A program made the position numbers and the translations under genes. From positions 1-16,026 of the forward strand of contig URTB01000013.1 in NCBI GenBank assembly GCA_900550595.1: a stretch of DNA of 16,026 nucleotides, in the 5' to 3' direction. Source of the stretch: an uncultured Collinsella sp. (GTDB lineage: Bacteria > Actinomycetota > Coriobacteriia > Coriobacteriales > Coriobacteriaceae). The notes beneath the pieces were generated by a model. It did no database searches and was not told where the DNA came from. It saw nothing but the letters and a program-made list of their open reading frames with translations. Shown one piece after another: positions 1 to 7,781 of this stretch. Position 1 is the stretch's first letter; every line of letters starts with the position of its first letter.

Positions 1-1757
1 TTCTCAATAGAGCCATTAAAGCAAAGGTCGTATGCCGCATTGAGCTGTACGGCCAGGCGCTCGCGCTCGTCATTGATGATGTTGCTGTAGGTGTAGAACG
101 CCTTGCGGGCACCAAACGGATGCATGATTTTGGCGGCGTCTTTGCCAGTCGTCTGAGTCTTATCGAGGCTTTTAAGGGCGCCTAGGATTTCTTCGCTCTC
201 GATATGGGGACAGATGACGGGTTGCTGTTTGGTGTAGTCCGGTGAGCCCTGGTCGATAAAGCGGTTGAAGATCTGGCGTTGGAGCATGAGCGAATAGGAG
301 AGGTTCTGTCCACAATCTCCCATGGTTACGAAAGCGTAAAGACGAGCGTCATCGGTAATTGGCGCGCTGTCGGCCTTGGACGATACACATTTGTTTTGAG
401 CGTCGTAGTGCAGCGTAGTGACGGTGCCGCCTGCAATAAGGCGATCGGTTGTAACCGAGGGCGCCTCAGCTTCTACAAAGCGAATTGTCGGCATGCCGTT
501 GCAGCTTTCGCCAAACATCTCGGGGTAGCGGGCTGCTTCGCGTTCTAGTATCGTTCGGGCGTTGGGGTCGACAACAACAATGTTCAGACGAACGCCCGGC
601 ATGCGGCCCATCCAGAAGGAAGTGCGTGTTGCCTGCATGCCGAAATCGCCTGCGCCGAAAACGAGAACGGTGAGATTCTGAGGCTTGGGATTTGGGTTGA
701 CGGAGATATCGATGGGCTCTAGCACGCTGTAGAGCGGAGCTTCTTCAAGTACATCGTATATTTCGTCTTGTACGCGTGAGAGCAAGTGAAGACAAGTCGG
801 TTCATTGTCGGCTTTGATGGCATCGAAGATCTGGGCATCATCGGGGTTCTTGTGGGTGCAATGGAGCGTAATCTTGGGCGCGCGGCCGGTCTGAGGATCC
901 TTATGCGTCGCTTCGAGCATGTCGATCGTTGCGCTGACATTATGTTCGGTTTCTTCGCTCGTTGCGACGACATCGACTGCGAGCAGATGCTTAACTGCAT
1001 CGCGCAGCGATGTAATCGTTGCGAGCACATCGGCTGCTTCGGAGTCGGTGAACACATAGCGCACGTAGCCCTGGCACAGATTGCGCAGTACGCGCTGACG
1101 CTCGCTGTCCTCGTCGCTGCCTAGACAAAAGATGAGGGCGATGTCGCCGTTGCCATTCGCGCTATTGAGCGTTCCGTCCTTGATGTTGTTAACGATGTCA
1201 CGCGCGAGCAACTCGGTGTTGGCATCGACGCTCTCAAAGATAATTGCATGGTCGGCATACTTGAGATGACGCTTGATAACGCTGCCCGAGAGACGCGTGG
1301 CAACAGCGTTGAAGGCAAACAGGCCAATTTCAACGGGAAGGGCGATGATGTATGCAAGTGTGAGCAGCGAATAGAGCAGGTTGAATACCTGGCCGGCAAT
1401 GCTGCCGCCAAGGGGAATAGCGCTATAGACGGTTGACGTCACATCGGTGAGGCCGGTCTGGATGGTCGTTGTCCATCCCACGGCAAAGAAGTTGGTGATG
1501 ACCCAGCTAATAAAGTTGAAGGCTCCCGGCTCCCAGCCCTCACCAAGATCCGAAGAAAAGCACTGCGCCCAGGTAACGGGGGCAAATAGGCAAAAAGCGC
1601 CAAGAGCAAGAATTCCAAAGGCGACGATGCGACGGTTGGAATTGATCTCGAAGCCAAAGAGTTTGTGCTGATAGTTGTGCCGTTCCAAGTGTATGGAATA
1701 GCAGAGCGCGACGAGAGCGACGAGGAATGCCGCGAACCAACAGATTGGAGAAATCAA
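1..1757 (-). CDS. Membrane protein with two Rossmann-like (TrkA-N/RCK-like) cytoplasmic domains, 3' end cut off
   Basis: An uninterrupted frame of 585 codons runs off the left edge, so the C-terminus is missing. I place the start at the TTG at 1755-1757, because GGAGG (1766-1770) sits 8 bases before it and no ATG is better placed. Residues 2-21 and 39-60 are hydrophobic helices. Residues about 70-90 (FNFISWVITNFFAVGWTT) and 103-135 look like a pore-loop or re-entrant segment followed by a long membrane helix. From about residue 165 the chain is soluble, with a first alpha/beta domain (DHAIIFES) and a second at about 362 with the dinucleotide-binding glycine motif GAGDFG (368-373) followed by VVVDPN. 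This layout resembles ion channels or transporters gated by RCK/TrkA-N domains, but the K+ filter TVGYG is absent, so the substrate is unknown. The gene lies 60 bases after the 423-aa gene and is probably co-transcribed with it. Confidence 0.8.
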   Translation of the reverse strand, partial: MISPICWFAAFLVALVALCYSIHLERHNYQHKLFGFEINSNRRIVAFGILALGAFCLFAPVTWAQCFSSDLGEGWEPGAFNFISWVITNFFAVGWTTTIQTGLTDVTSTVYSAIPLGGSIAGQVFNLLYSLLTLAYIIALPVEIGLFAFNAVATRLSGSVIKRHLKYADHAIIFESVDANTELLARDIVNNIKDGTLNSANGNGDIALIFCLGSDEDSERQRVLRNLCQGYVRYVFTDSEAADVLATITSLRDAVKHLLAVDVVATSEETEHNVSATIDMLEATHKDPQTGRAPKITLHCTHKNPDDAQIFDAIKADNEPTCLHLLSRVQDEIYDVLEEAPLYSVLEPIDISVNPNPKPQNLTVLVFGAGDFGMQATRTSFWMGRMPGVRLNIVVVDPNARTILEREAARYPEMFGESCNGMPTIRFVEAEAPSVTTDRLIAGGTVTTLHYDAQNKCVSSKADSAPITDDARLYAFVTMGDCGQNLSYSLMLQRQIFNRFIDQGSPDYTKQQPVICPHIESEEILGALKSLDKTQTTGKDAAKIMHPFGARKAFYTYSNIINDERERLAVQLNAAYDLCFNGSIE

Positions 1758-1817
1758 AGTAGGTACCTCCTGTGAGTATAGAGATGAACGGATAATGTGA
1801 ACTGGGCCTGTTGCCGC

Positions 1818-3089
1818 CTACGTGAACATGCGATCCCTCAGTTCGGCCGCCTCATTAATCTCGACGTTGGTGCGGCCTTGGTGGTCTTCGGTGCGTTTGC
1901 TGGTGAGCTTGCCGTCCTTTAGTCCGTAGGTGGTGTACTGAACGATTGCGCCGGCGGTTTCGGCTGCCTGACGCAGGGGCTCGTAGGTGTCGGTTTGCTC
2001 GCACCATGCATAGAAATCATCAACGGTGGCGTTGGGATTGCCGCTAAAGAGCCGATACCATTCGCGTCCAAAGCTGCCAAGGACCGAGAACGTCTTTTTC
2101 TCGACAAGCTTGTCGCCCTTGTATTTGTAGTCCAGCGTGAGGTCCACCAGATAGGCGGCTCCCGTTTCAAAGGCGTTCTCATTGCCCTGATGACCGATGA
2201 CCTCGGCCTCCGGATAGTACTTACCAATAAACTCGGCGGCATCGCCTTCGTAATCGGCAACGATGCGCGCACTCTGCACCTTGCCGCGTTTGTACGTGTA
2301 GTGCAGGATGCGCAGCAGTCGCTCCTGCCAAAACGCATAGGAAAACAGGTGGTCGACAAAGTGCGGGTTCTCAAGCCGATTGGCCCGATCCATCCAAACA
2401 GTTTGGAACAGTTGGTAGTCGGCCTGCGGCTCGCCCGTGACCTCGCGGAACCACTGTACGGCGACGTCGGCGGGGATATAGAACGATAGTCGCTCCTGCG
2501 GAGTACCGCTCTTGGTCGTTTTGGCGCGCAGGGGAATCTCGACCTCGTAGCCAGAACCGTCGTCCGTTCCGCAGTTTAAAACGGGCGGCAGCATAAACTG
2601 GCAGGGGCCCTCGTCGCATACGCGCATCGGCTGGGGGCTAACAGGTTGCCCCTCAAACTCCATCTCGATGTCTGTGTCGTCTTCTTCGTCCTCGTCATCA
2701 TCTTCGATGCCAAGGTCGTAGCCGGTGTAGTAGTCATCCAGGTGTCGCTCGTTTACATTTCGCCCGTTTACGACGTCAAAGACGGTAACGCCCGTCATGC
2801 GGTCGCAATACTTTGCGACTTCAAAGAGGTTGCAGCTCTCCTCGGGCGTAAAGTTATCCATGCGGTGCAGGAACTCGGTAGCGCATTCCTCGGGATCATA
2901 GCCGTCCATGTCGCTGTCACCGACCCAAAAGTTGGGATCACGATTGCTTTTGAAGTACCACCAGTACCAGACGGGGCAGAATACCGCATTTACGCCAAAA
3001 AAGACCTTTTGGATGATGTTGCCGTTGCCGTCGAACTTGTAATCGAGCGGCAAGTTAACAACCGGATCGTTTGATGTGTCACGCGCCAT
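1818..3089 (-). CDS. Hypothetical protein, 423 aa, with an internal duplicated motif
   Basis: I do not recognise the family. The start ATG (3087-3089) follows an AGGGAG ribosome site. There is no signal peptide or clear membrane helix, so a cytoplasmic location is likely. Residues 14-46 (PLDYKFDGNGNIIQKVFFG...WYWWYF) and 318-348 (TLDYKYKGDKLVEKKTFSVLG...WYRLF) align well, which points to two copies of one fold at the two ends. Residues 129-144 are almost entirely Asp/Glu and mark a linker between the halves. Tyr and Trp are abundant (WYWWYF). The gene has its own palindrome promoter (3170-3207) and a long leader with a strong hairpin (3117-3157). The partial channel-like gene follows after 60 bases with no terminator seen, so the two may form an operon. 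Function unknown. Confidence 0.85.
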   Translation of the reverse strand: MARDTSNDPVVNLPLDYKFDGNGNIIQKVFFGVNAVFCPVWYWWYFKSNRDPNFWVGDSDMDGYDPEECATEFLHRMDNFTPEESCNLFEVAKYCDRMTGVTVFDVVNGRNVNERHLDDYYTGYDLGIEDDDEDEEDDTDIEMEFEGQPVSPQPMRVCDEGPCQFMLPPVLNCGTDDGSGYEVEIPLRAKTTKSGTPQERLSFYIPADVAVQWFREVTGEPQADYQLFQTVWMDRANRLENPHFVDHLFSYAFWQERLLRILHYTYKRGKVQSARIVADYEGDAAEFIGKYYPEAEVIGHQGNENAFETGAAYLVDLTLDYKYKGDKLVEKKTFSVLGSFGREWYRLFSGNPNATVDDFYAWCEQTDTYEPLRQAAETAGAIVQYTTYGLKDGKLTSKRTEDHQGRTNVEINEAAELRDRMFT

Positions 3090-3116
3090 GGTGTGCTCCC
3101 TGCGATGATTTGTGTT

Positions 3117-3157
3117 GCGCGCGCAGGTCAGATTCGATGCGTCTGACCTGCGCGCGC
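3117..3157 (-). repeat. Perfect 16-bp stem hairpin in the leader of the 423-aa gene
   Basis: Arms 3117-3132 and 3142-3157 are exact reverse complements around a 9-base loop. If transcription starts near 3163, as the -10 box predicts, this hairpin begins about 6 bases from the 5' end of the mRNA. On the minus strand it is followed by AACACAAATC, not a T run, so a simple intrinsic terminator is unlikely. It may protect the 5' end or bind a protein. The alternating GC in the arms could also allow unusual DNA structure. Confidence 0.75.
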
Positions 3158-3169
3158 CTGTTACTTCGC

Positions 3170-3207
3170 ATACTAGGCCGCCTGCGCTGCATTCTGTTGC
3201 GCAACAT
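3170..3207 (-). promoter_or_regulatory. Palindrome promoter P1 for the 423-aa gene
   Basis: On the minus strand ATGTTGCGCAAC (3196-3207) is followed, exactly 23 bases after TTGCGC, by the -10 hexamer TAGTAT (3170-3175). The predicted start of transcription is near 3163. No TTGACA-like -35 box is present; the palindrome occupies that region. The geometry is shared with seven other promoters in the window. Confidence 0.8.
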
Positions 3208-3281
3208 CGTGGACGGCGCGGTTCGACGTCCAGGGCCGATGCCGCGCAACAGATACATGGCTTGGCCGTGCTAATTGCTCT

Positions 3282-6200
3282 TTAGTAACGTGCCGAGCGC
3301 TGGGCGTTACCCGGGTTGTAGCCCGCCCAAGCAGCGATGACGTCCGACTCAACGACGCTCGTTGCAATGTTGATAAAGCTGCCGGCACGGGGCAGGTCGG
3401 TATGGAAGTCTTCGAGCAGGTTGGGCTGGAACCTAAAGTCCTCAAAGTTGACGGTGTTGGGGTTGTAGAGCTGACAAGTACCATCCTCGGTAGAGATTGG
3501 GCCAACCATGTAAACGGCCTTGTGCTCTACGACCTCGGTATCGTCGACGTCGATCACCTCTCCGCGATCGTGCGCGGCAGCGGCGTGCTCCATGAGCTCG
3601 AGGAATCGGTCGGCTTCGGCGCTGCAGAGTACGCAGCGCGAGAAGAGCACCGTAAGGGCATAACCCGTTTTACGACCCAGTTTCTCTCGCAGCTCGCTAA
3701 ATCGTTGCGACTGCTCCGGGGTCATGCGCGTTTTGGACGGTGCGGTCTGCTTGAGTCCGCACGCCTTAAGGAACATCGTGTTGGCCTTGCGCAGGGCGCT
3801 CATGGCGGCGGAGTCGCTCTTTGCCGCGGAGACGTCGATGCGTCCTCCCTCGGGAATCTGCTTATAGCGAGAGAAGCCCTTCTCGCCCTCGACGGGCATC
3901 CAGTACGTAATGACGTCATTTTCCACTACGCTAAAGCGGCACGTAAAGGGCGCGCCGATTGCCGGCGCCTCGCCGTAGAACTTTACGCGTACGGCTTGGT
4001 CGGTGTCCGCCATCCACATCATAAAGCGCTGGCTATTGTCGCCGTCATGGCTCCGGAGCTTTGCAATAAGGTAGCAGACCGAGTCGCAGCGGCTCTCGAG
4101 TGCGGCACCTCTTCCGGTGGCGATGGCGCTTATGTCTTGGGCCTTGAGCTCGATGTCGCGGTGCAGCGCGTTGAGCTCTTCGGATGTCAACAGGTCTTGG
4201 CCGAGAAGCCCCGCGACAAGCGCGCCGACTTCTATGTCGGTAGTAAGGGCGGCGTCGATAACCTTGCGGTGCGCCTGGTGGCTTGCATAAGCCGGCATGG
4301 GTTTGCGGCCTGTGGCAAATCCAAATGGGTCGCGGATCTGGTCGCCGCCGCGATAGAGCGGCTCCAAAAAGAACATGTTCATGTCATTCTGCTTGCGCTG
4401 CTTTTGACCGTAGGCATCGAGGGAATTCCAGACATGCTTCTCTGCAATGGGGTTCATCCACAGGCTGATTTTCGATTTTTCTGCCGAGGAGGTCGAGGTG
4501 TTCTTTTTGGAGCTTGCAGCGGGACGCGAGGCGGGTTTCTGATATCCAGCGGGGAGAACTTGCTCAAGATCGAATTTTTTAAGCAGCCTAACGTAGACTC
4601 CGACCGATGCTTCTTCTGCCATTTCCGCCATGACCGACTGCGATGGGTCGTCGACAAAGGAAATGCGCGTTTTGCCATCATCGGAGACTGCCTGGCAGTA
4701 GCCGCATCGAAGTGCAACGTAGCCTTCGTTTTCGCTGCCATGGTCAAAGTACATCTGCTCTTTGCAGCCGAGTGTGCCGGGGACGAATGCGGTCGGGTTT
4801 GCTATGTCGGGGATCGTAATGGCAGCGCCGGTCGCGCGTTTAAGCTCATCGAAATACTCGACGTACAGCGGAATGTTGTAGTGCTGGACGAGCGCCTCGA
4901 GAACGATGGCGTTGGGCACGGAGTGTGCCACGCGATAACGCACGGAGTTATAGCCCCATTCGACATCGGTTGCATCATCGGGGATTCCGTGGCCTGCCAT
5001 GGTCCTCAGGACCTCATCGGGTGAGTCAAACGTGCTATCGGGCGTACCGCAAATCGCCTGGAGCGAGAACCCGCCAAAGCACTTTTCGAGATCATTGCGG
5101 ATATACTCGCAGCAGTCATGATTGGGAAAGACGATGCGAAACGTCATCGCACCCATGGCCTGGGACATGTAGACATTGCCCGACGCTTGGGCATCGGACT
5201 CTGCCTGGGGCTTGTCATCCTCATCTTCGTCGTCATCGTCCGATGGGTCTGCAAACGAGCTGTAGTTTGCATTGATCAGGTCGAGATACATGGAGACGGT
5301 CCCGCGGGTTGCCAGCTTTTGCATGATGGGATTGAACGTGTCCGCAAACGAGACCTCGCGGTCCTGGGGCACGCCATTTTGGGTCACGGAAAGCGTGACG
5401 GTCGCCACGCCGCAACGAACTGCCGTGGCATCTCGGTACTGGCTGTTGTCGGGGAAGAACGTCCACTGGCTTTTAGTGAGGCTTGCCGCAAACGAGACGT
5501 CGTCGTCATCGGGATCGGCTAGCCATGCTCCGGCCTTGTAGCCGTCGGTCACTACGTACTCGTAATAAACGGGCGCCCCGAGCAGGCCGGCGAGCGCCTT
5601 TGCAGCTCGCAGCAGCGGGATGCCGTCGTATTCGTATTGAAGCGAGTTGTAGCCCCACATCTCGTTGAATGTCTGTCCGCCTAGGGCGCCACAGATATGG
5701 ATGCACATGGCGGCGTTTTGCGGCTGGCTCAAATCACCAAGGTCGGAGATTGCGGGTATCAGCGTGGCGAGCGAAAAGCCGCCAAATTCCTGTTCCAGGG
5801 TCTCCTTTACCTGCATGCAAGCATTGTGTCCGGGAAAGACGATGCGGTTGATGACCCTTTGGGGCTGGATCTGACCGCCTGTCTCTTCGATTAGATGGCT
5901 AAAGAGCACGTCAACGTCCGATGCGTCCATGGTGGCGGTTGCGACCTCCTGCGTCTTGGTCGACTTCTTTTTGCGTTTGCTAGCCGCAGAAGACGATTTT
6001 TTGCGCGAGGGCGCCGGCTGGGGCTCCTCTTGGGCGCCAAACTGGTCCTTGAGAAAGTCGAAGTACAGGGACACGTTTCCGCGCTGCGCGTACGAACGCA
6101 TGATGGGGTCGGTGGCGTCCTCAAAGTACTTTTGGCTTCCGTCGGGCATGGACATGGTTCCCATGCCGCAGCGGAACAGGGTGTCGGTGGCACCGTCGAA

Positions 6201-6671
6201 CCCCTCCGGGAAATACACCCAGCAGCTCTTGTCGACCACGTTTGCAAACGAGACGCTGCCACCCTGCGCATCGGCGATCACGGCGCCGGCGGCGATCTCA
6301 TCGGCATCGGTGTACTCGTAGTAGACGGGAACGCCGATCATCTTGGAGATAGTCTTGGCAACCTCCAGCGAGGGGATGCCGTTGTATTCGTACTGGAGCG
6401 AGTTGTAGCCCCAGACGACGTTGGTGACCTCTTCGCCGTCGGACCCGCAGGTTTCCAGGGCGGCATTGGTGGCGTCGGTCGGATCCATGTGCTGGAAGTC
6501 CTCGTAATCGGGGATCACGGCAGCAAAGCAGAACTCGCCATAGTCTCGCTCCAGGGCAGCTTTGGCCTGCATGCAGATATCGTGGTTGGGAAACACGATG
6601 CGATTGACAATCTGGTTGATCGAGATCCCTCGGTCGGTATCTTGAAGCAGATGCTCAAAAATCTCGTCCAT
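3282..6671 (-). CDS. Large protein (1129 aa) with three tandem copies of an unrecognised ~195-aa domain plus a C-terminal domain
   Basis: I choose the ATG at 6669-6671, preceded by GAAAGAAGGA. The frame stays open up to 6800, but that extension passes through the promoter palindrome. Three copies of one domain lie at about residues 17-212, 270-470 and 508-702. Each holds RIVFPxH, a Cys nearby, a CFGGF- or EFGGFSL-like segment, WGYNS, PxYxEY, an RCG motif and an (N/S)V(S/G)xYxxxL end. Linkers are Lys/Ser-rich (223-240) and Asp/Glu-rich (476-487). Residues about 735-1129 form a different region (KISLWMNPIAEKHVWNSLDAYG) with no family I can name. There is no signal peptide or membrane helix. The WGYNS core after a short alpha/beta unit faintly recalls Api92/YubB-like ferredoxin-fold proteins with WGTKW; this is weak. 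No clear terminator lies before the next promoter. Function unknown. Confidence 0.88.
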   Translation of the reverse strand: MDEIFEHLLQDTDRGISINQIVNRIVFPNHDICMQAKAALERDYGEFCFAAVIPDYEDFQHMDPTDATNAALETCGSDGEEVTNVVWGYNSLQYEYNGIPSLEVAKTISKMIGVPVYYEYTDADEIAAGAVIADAQGGSVSFANVVDKSCWVYFPEGFDGATDTLFRCGMGTMSMPDGSQKYFEDATDPIMRSYAQRGNVSLYFDFLKDQFGAQEEPQPAPSRKKSSSAASKRKKKSTKTQEVATATMDASDVDVLFSHLIEETGGQIQPQRVINRIVFPGHNACMQVKETLEQEFGGFSLATLIPAISDLGDLSQPQNAAMCIHICGALGGQTFNEMWGYNSLQYEYDGIPLLRAAKALAGLLGAPVYYEYVVTDGYKAGAWLADPDDDDVSFAASLTKSQWTFFPDNSQYRDATAVRCGVATVTLSVTQNGVPQDREVSFADTFNPIMQKLATRGTVSMYLDLINANYSSFADPSDDDDEDEDDKPQAESDAQASGNVYMSQAMGAMTFRIVFPNHDCCEYIRNDLEKCFGGFSLQAICGTPDSTFDSPDEVLRTMAGHGIPDDATDVEWGYNSVRYRVAHSVPNAIVLEALVQHYNIPLYVEYFDELKRATGAAITIPDIANPTAFVPGTLGCKEQMYFDHGSENEGYVALRCGYCQAVSDDGKTRISFVDDPSQSVMAEMAEEASVGVYVRLLKKFDLEQVLPAGYQKPASRPAASSKKNTSTSSAEKSKISLWMNPIAEKHVWNSLDAYGQKQRKQNDMNMFFLEPLYRGGDQIRDPFGFATGRKPMPAYASHQAHRKVIDAALTTDIEVGALVAGLLGQDLLTSEELNALHRDIELKAQDISAIATGRGAALESRCDSVCYLIAKLRSHDGDNSQRFMMWMADTDQAVRVKFYGEAPAIGAPFTCRFSVVENDVITYWMPVEGEKGFSRYKQIPEGGRIDVSAAKSDSAAMSALRKANTMFLKACGLKQTAPSKTRMTPEQSQRFSELREKLGRKTGYALTVLFSRCVLCSAEADRFLELMEHAAAAHDRGEVIDVDDTEVVEHKAVYMVGPISTEDGTCQLYNPNTVNFEDFRFQPNLLEDFHTDLPRAGSFINIATSVVESDVIAAWAGYNPGNAQRSARY

Positions 6672-6741
6672 CGTTCCTTCTTTCGTATGCGGTGGAAGCC
6701 CACGATCCCGGGTTTTAGGGCTCGTGGCTTTGCTAACTCGA

Positions 6742-6779
6742 ACGCTACCGCCCCGATGGGCGAGAACGTTGCGCAACAT
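6742..6779 (-). promoter_or_regulatory. Palindrome promoter P2 for the 1129-aa gene
   Basis: On the minus strand ATGTTGCGCAAC (6768-6779) is followed, 23 bases after TTGCGC, by TAGCGT (6742-6747) as the -10 box. The predicted start is near 6735, giving a leader of about 64 bases before the ATG at 6671. This placement rules out translation from the upstream in-frame codons up to 6800. Confidence 0.75.
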
Positions 6780-6876
6780 CCGCGACTGCGCAAATTGCAA
6801 TGCGGAACGGTTTGTGCAGGGGCGGTGGTGGTGATGGGGGAGGCGGACGACCCGCGTTCGTATGCCCCACCGTCTA

Positions 6877-6919
6877 TGAAAAACGTGCCCGCCGACAGGT
6901 CGTTATCGGTGGGCACGTT
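6877..6919 (-). terminator. Rho-independent terminator of the zinc-ribbon membrane gene
   Basis: Arms 6882-6893 and 6908-6919 pair over 12 bases with one G-T wobble around a 14-base loop. On the minus strand the stem is followed directly by a run of T. It lies about 30 bases after the stop codon at 6949 and upstream of promoter P2, separating the two minus-strand units. Confidence 0.85.
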
Positions 6920-6948
6920 CAGGGCTGCATATGGATTGATGCTCGAGA

Positions 6949-7647
6949 TCAGGCTTCTTTCTTGATGGAGCTGAGTGTTACGACCGTGGCGATTGAGGCG
7001 ATGCAACACAGAAGCGGGTAGATGGGGCCGGAGCAGGTCGTAGACATCCATGCCATAATCGCGGCAACGAGGGCGAGCAAAGTAAAGCCGATGCGTGCGA
7101 TGGATACCTTTTTCTGTAGGAATGCCATGATAAGGCCGATAACGGAGACAATGACCGGAATGGCCCACGTGTAAGTTAGCATGTTGACGTCCCCGATGCT
7201 GCTACTGCTGCTGCCGTACGCTGCCATTGTGTCGGCGTAGTCGCCCATCTCCAGCATGGTATAGCTGGACTTAAGTCGATACGCCTCACCAGCCGCGCTG
7301 TCGCCACCAAAGAAGCTAGAGAGGTTGTTGGCGCCATCGGAGATGTACTGGGATGTTTGATAATCGCTGGCGGAAGGCGAGAACCACGGCATAAAGGCCA
7401 GGATGAGGGCGATGACGCCAATGGCCAGCGGGACGATGACGTTGGTGTTGAGCGAGGCACTCGGGACGCTGATCGCTGGCTTTGCCGGGCTAGGGGCTGC
7501 GGCGTGGCCAGCGGGCTCCTTGACCGGAGTTTCCTCGCGGGTGGCGGTAGGCTTGGCCGGAGCGGACTGGTTGGCAAACTTGTTGCCGCACTTGGGACAG
7601 AAGGCGACGCCGTCGGGGATCTTCTCTCCGCATTTAGGGCAGAACAT
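6949..7647 (-). CDS. Zinc-ribbon protein with four membrane segments
   Basis: A 232-aa protein. The ATG at 7645-7647 is preceded by AAAGGA. Residues 3-20 form a zinc ribbon (Cys 3, 6, 17, 20; CPKC...CPKC). A Pro/Ala/Lys-rich linker (28-65) leads to hydrophobic helices at about 69-89, 158-176, 184-202 and 207-225. The loop between helices 1 and 2 (about 90-157) is Ser/Gly-rich and likely faces outside if the zinc ribbon is in the cytoplasm. This ribbon-linker-membrane plan is common in actinobacterial and firmicute proteins of unknown role. The gene is divergent from the triple zinc-ribbon gene and shares one palindrome with it. A terminator follows the gene, so it is probably a single-gene unit. 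Function is unknown; sensing or scaffolding at the membrane is a guess. Confidence 0.88.
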   Translation of the reverse strand: MFCPKCGEKIPDGVAFCPKCGNKFANQSAPAKPTATREETPVKEPAGHAAAPSPAKPAISVPSASLNTNVIVPLAIGVIALILAFMPWFSPSASDYQTSQYISDGANNLSSFFGGDSAAGEAYRLKSSYTMLEMGDYADTMAAYGSSSSSIGDVNMLTYTWAIPVIVSVIGLIMAFLQKKVSIARIGFTLLALVAAIMAWMSTTCSGPIYPLLCCIASIATVVTLSSIKKEA

Positions 7648-7682
7648 GGTGCATCCTTTCGTTGTGAGCCTTGACGAGCCCT

Positions 7683-7720
7683 AAGATAAGCTTTGATTCT
7701 CTGGTTATGTTGCGCAACAT
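7683..7720 (-). promoter_or_regulatory. Palindrome promoter P3L (leftward arm of a divergent promoter)
   Basis: Reading leftward from GTTGCGCAAC at 7709-7718, the hexamer TATCTT (7683-7688) lies exactly 23 bases after TTGCGC. The predicted start is near 7676, leaving a leader of about 29 bases before the ATG of the zinc-ribbon membrane gene. Confidence 0.78.
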
Positions 7721-7744
7721 TGCGCGCGATGGCGCGGGTATCCT
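7707..7744 (+). promoter_or_regulatory. Palindrome promoter P3R (rightward arm of the same divergent promoter)
   Basis: ATGTTGCGCAAC (7707-7718) is followed, 23 bases after TTGCGC, by TATCCT (7739-7744). The predicted start is near 7751 and the leader to the ATG at 7782 is about 31 bases. The same palindrome serves both directions with the same spacing. Confidence 0.8.
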
Positions 7745-7781
7745 TGACACAAACGAATTAAAGGCGGAGATAGGACCCCCC

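Noticed and set aside
1775..1780. TATACT as a -10 box for the channel-like gene
   Set aside because: A start 7 bases later would fall inside the ribosome site, so the mRNA could not be translated normally.
3117..3157. Intrinsic terminator for the 1129-aa gene
   Set aside because: No T run follows on the minus strand, and promoter P1 (3170-3207) lies upstream of it, so it belongs to the next transcript's leader.
3244..3250. Eighth operator copy at the half-site GCGCAAC
   Set aside because: Only one half matches, and the hexamers at the set distance on either strand are poor (CGCGCC leftward).
3402..5024. Long plus-strand open frame opposite the 1129-aa gene
   Set aside because: It lies entirely antisense to a gene with clear repeated domains, ribosome site and promoter. 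Its protein has no recognisable features and reflects GC-rich third positions.
6780..6803. Rightward promoter from the palindrome at 6768
   Set aside because: The hexamer at the set distance is CAATGC, lacking T at positions 1 and 6, and no plus-strand gene follows.
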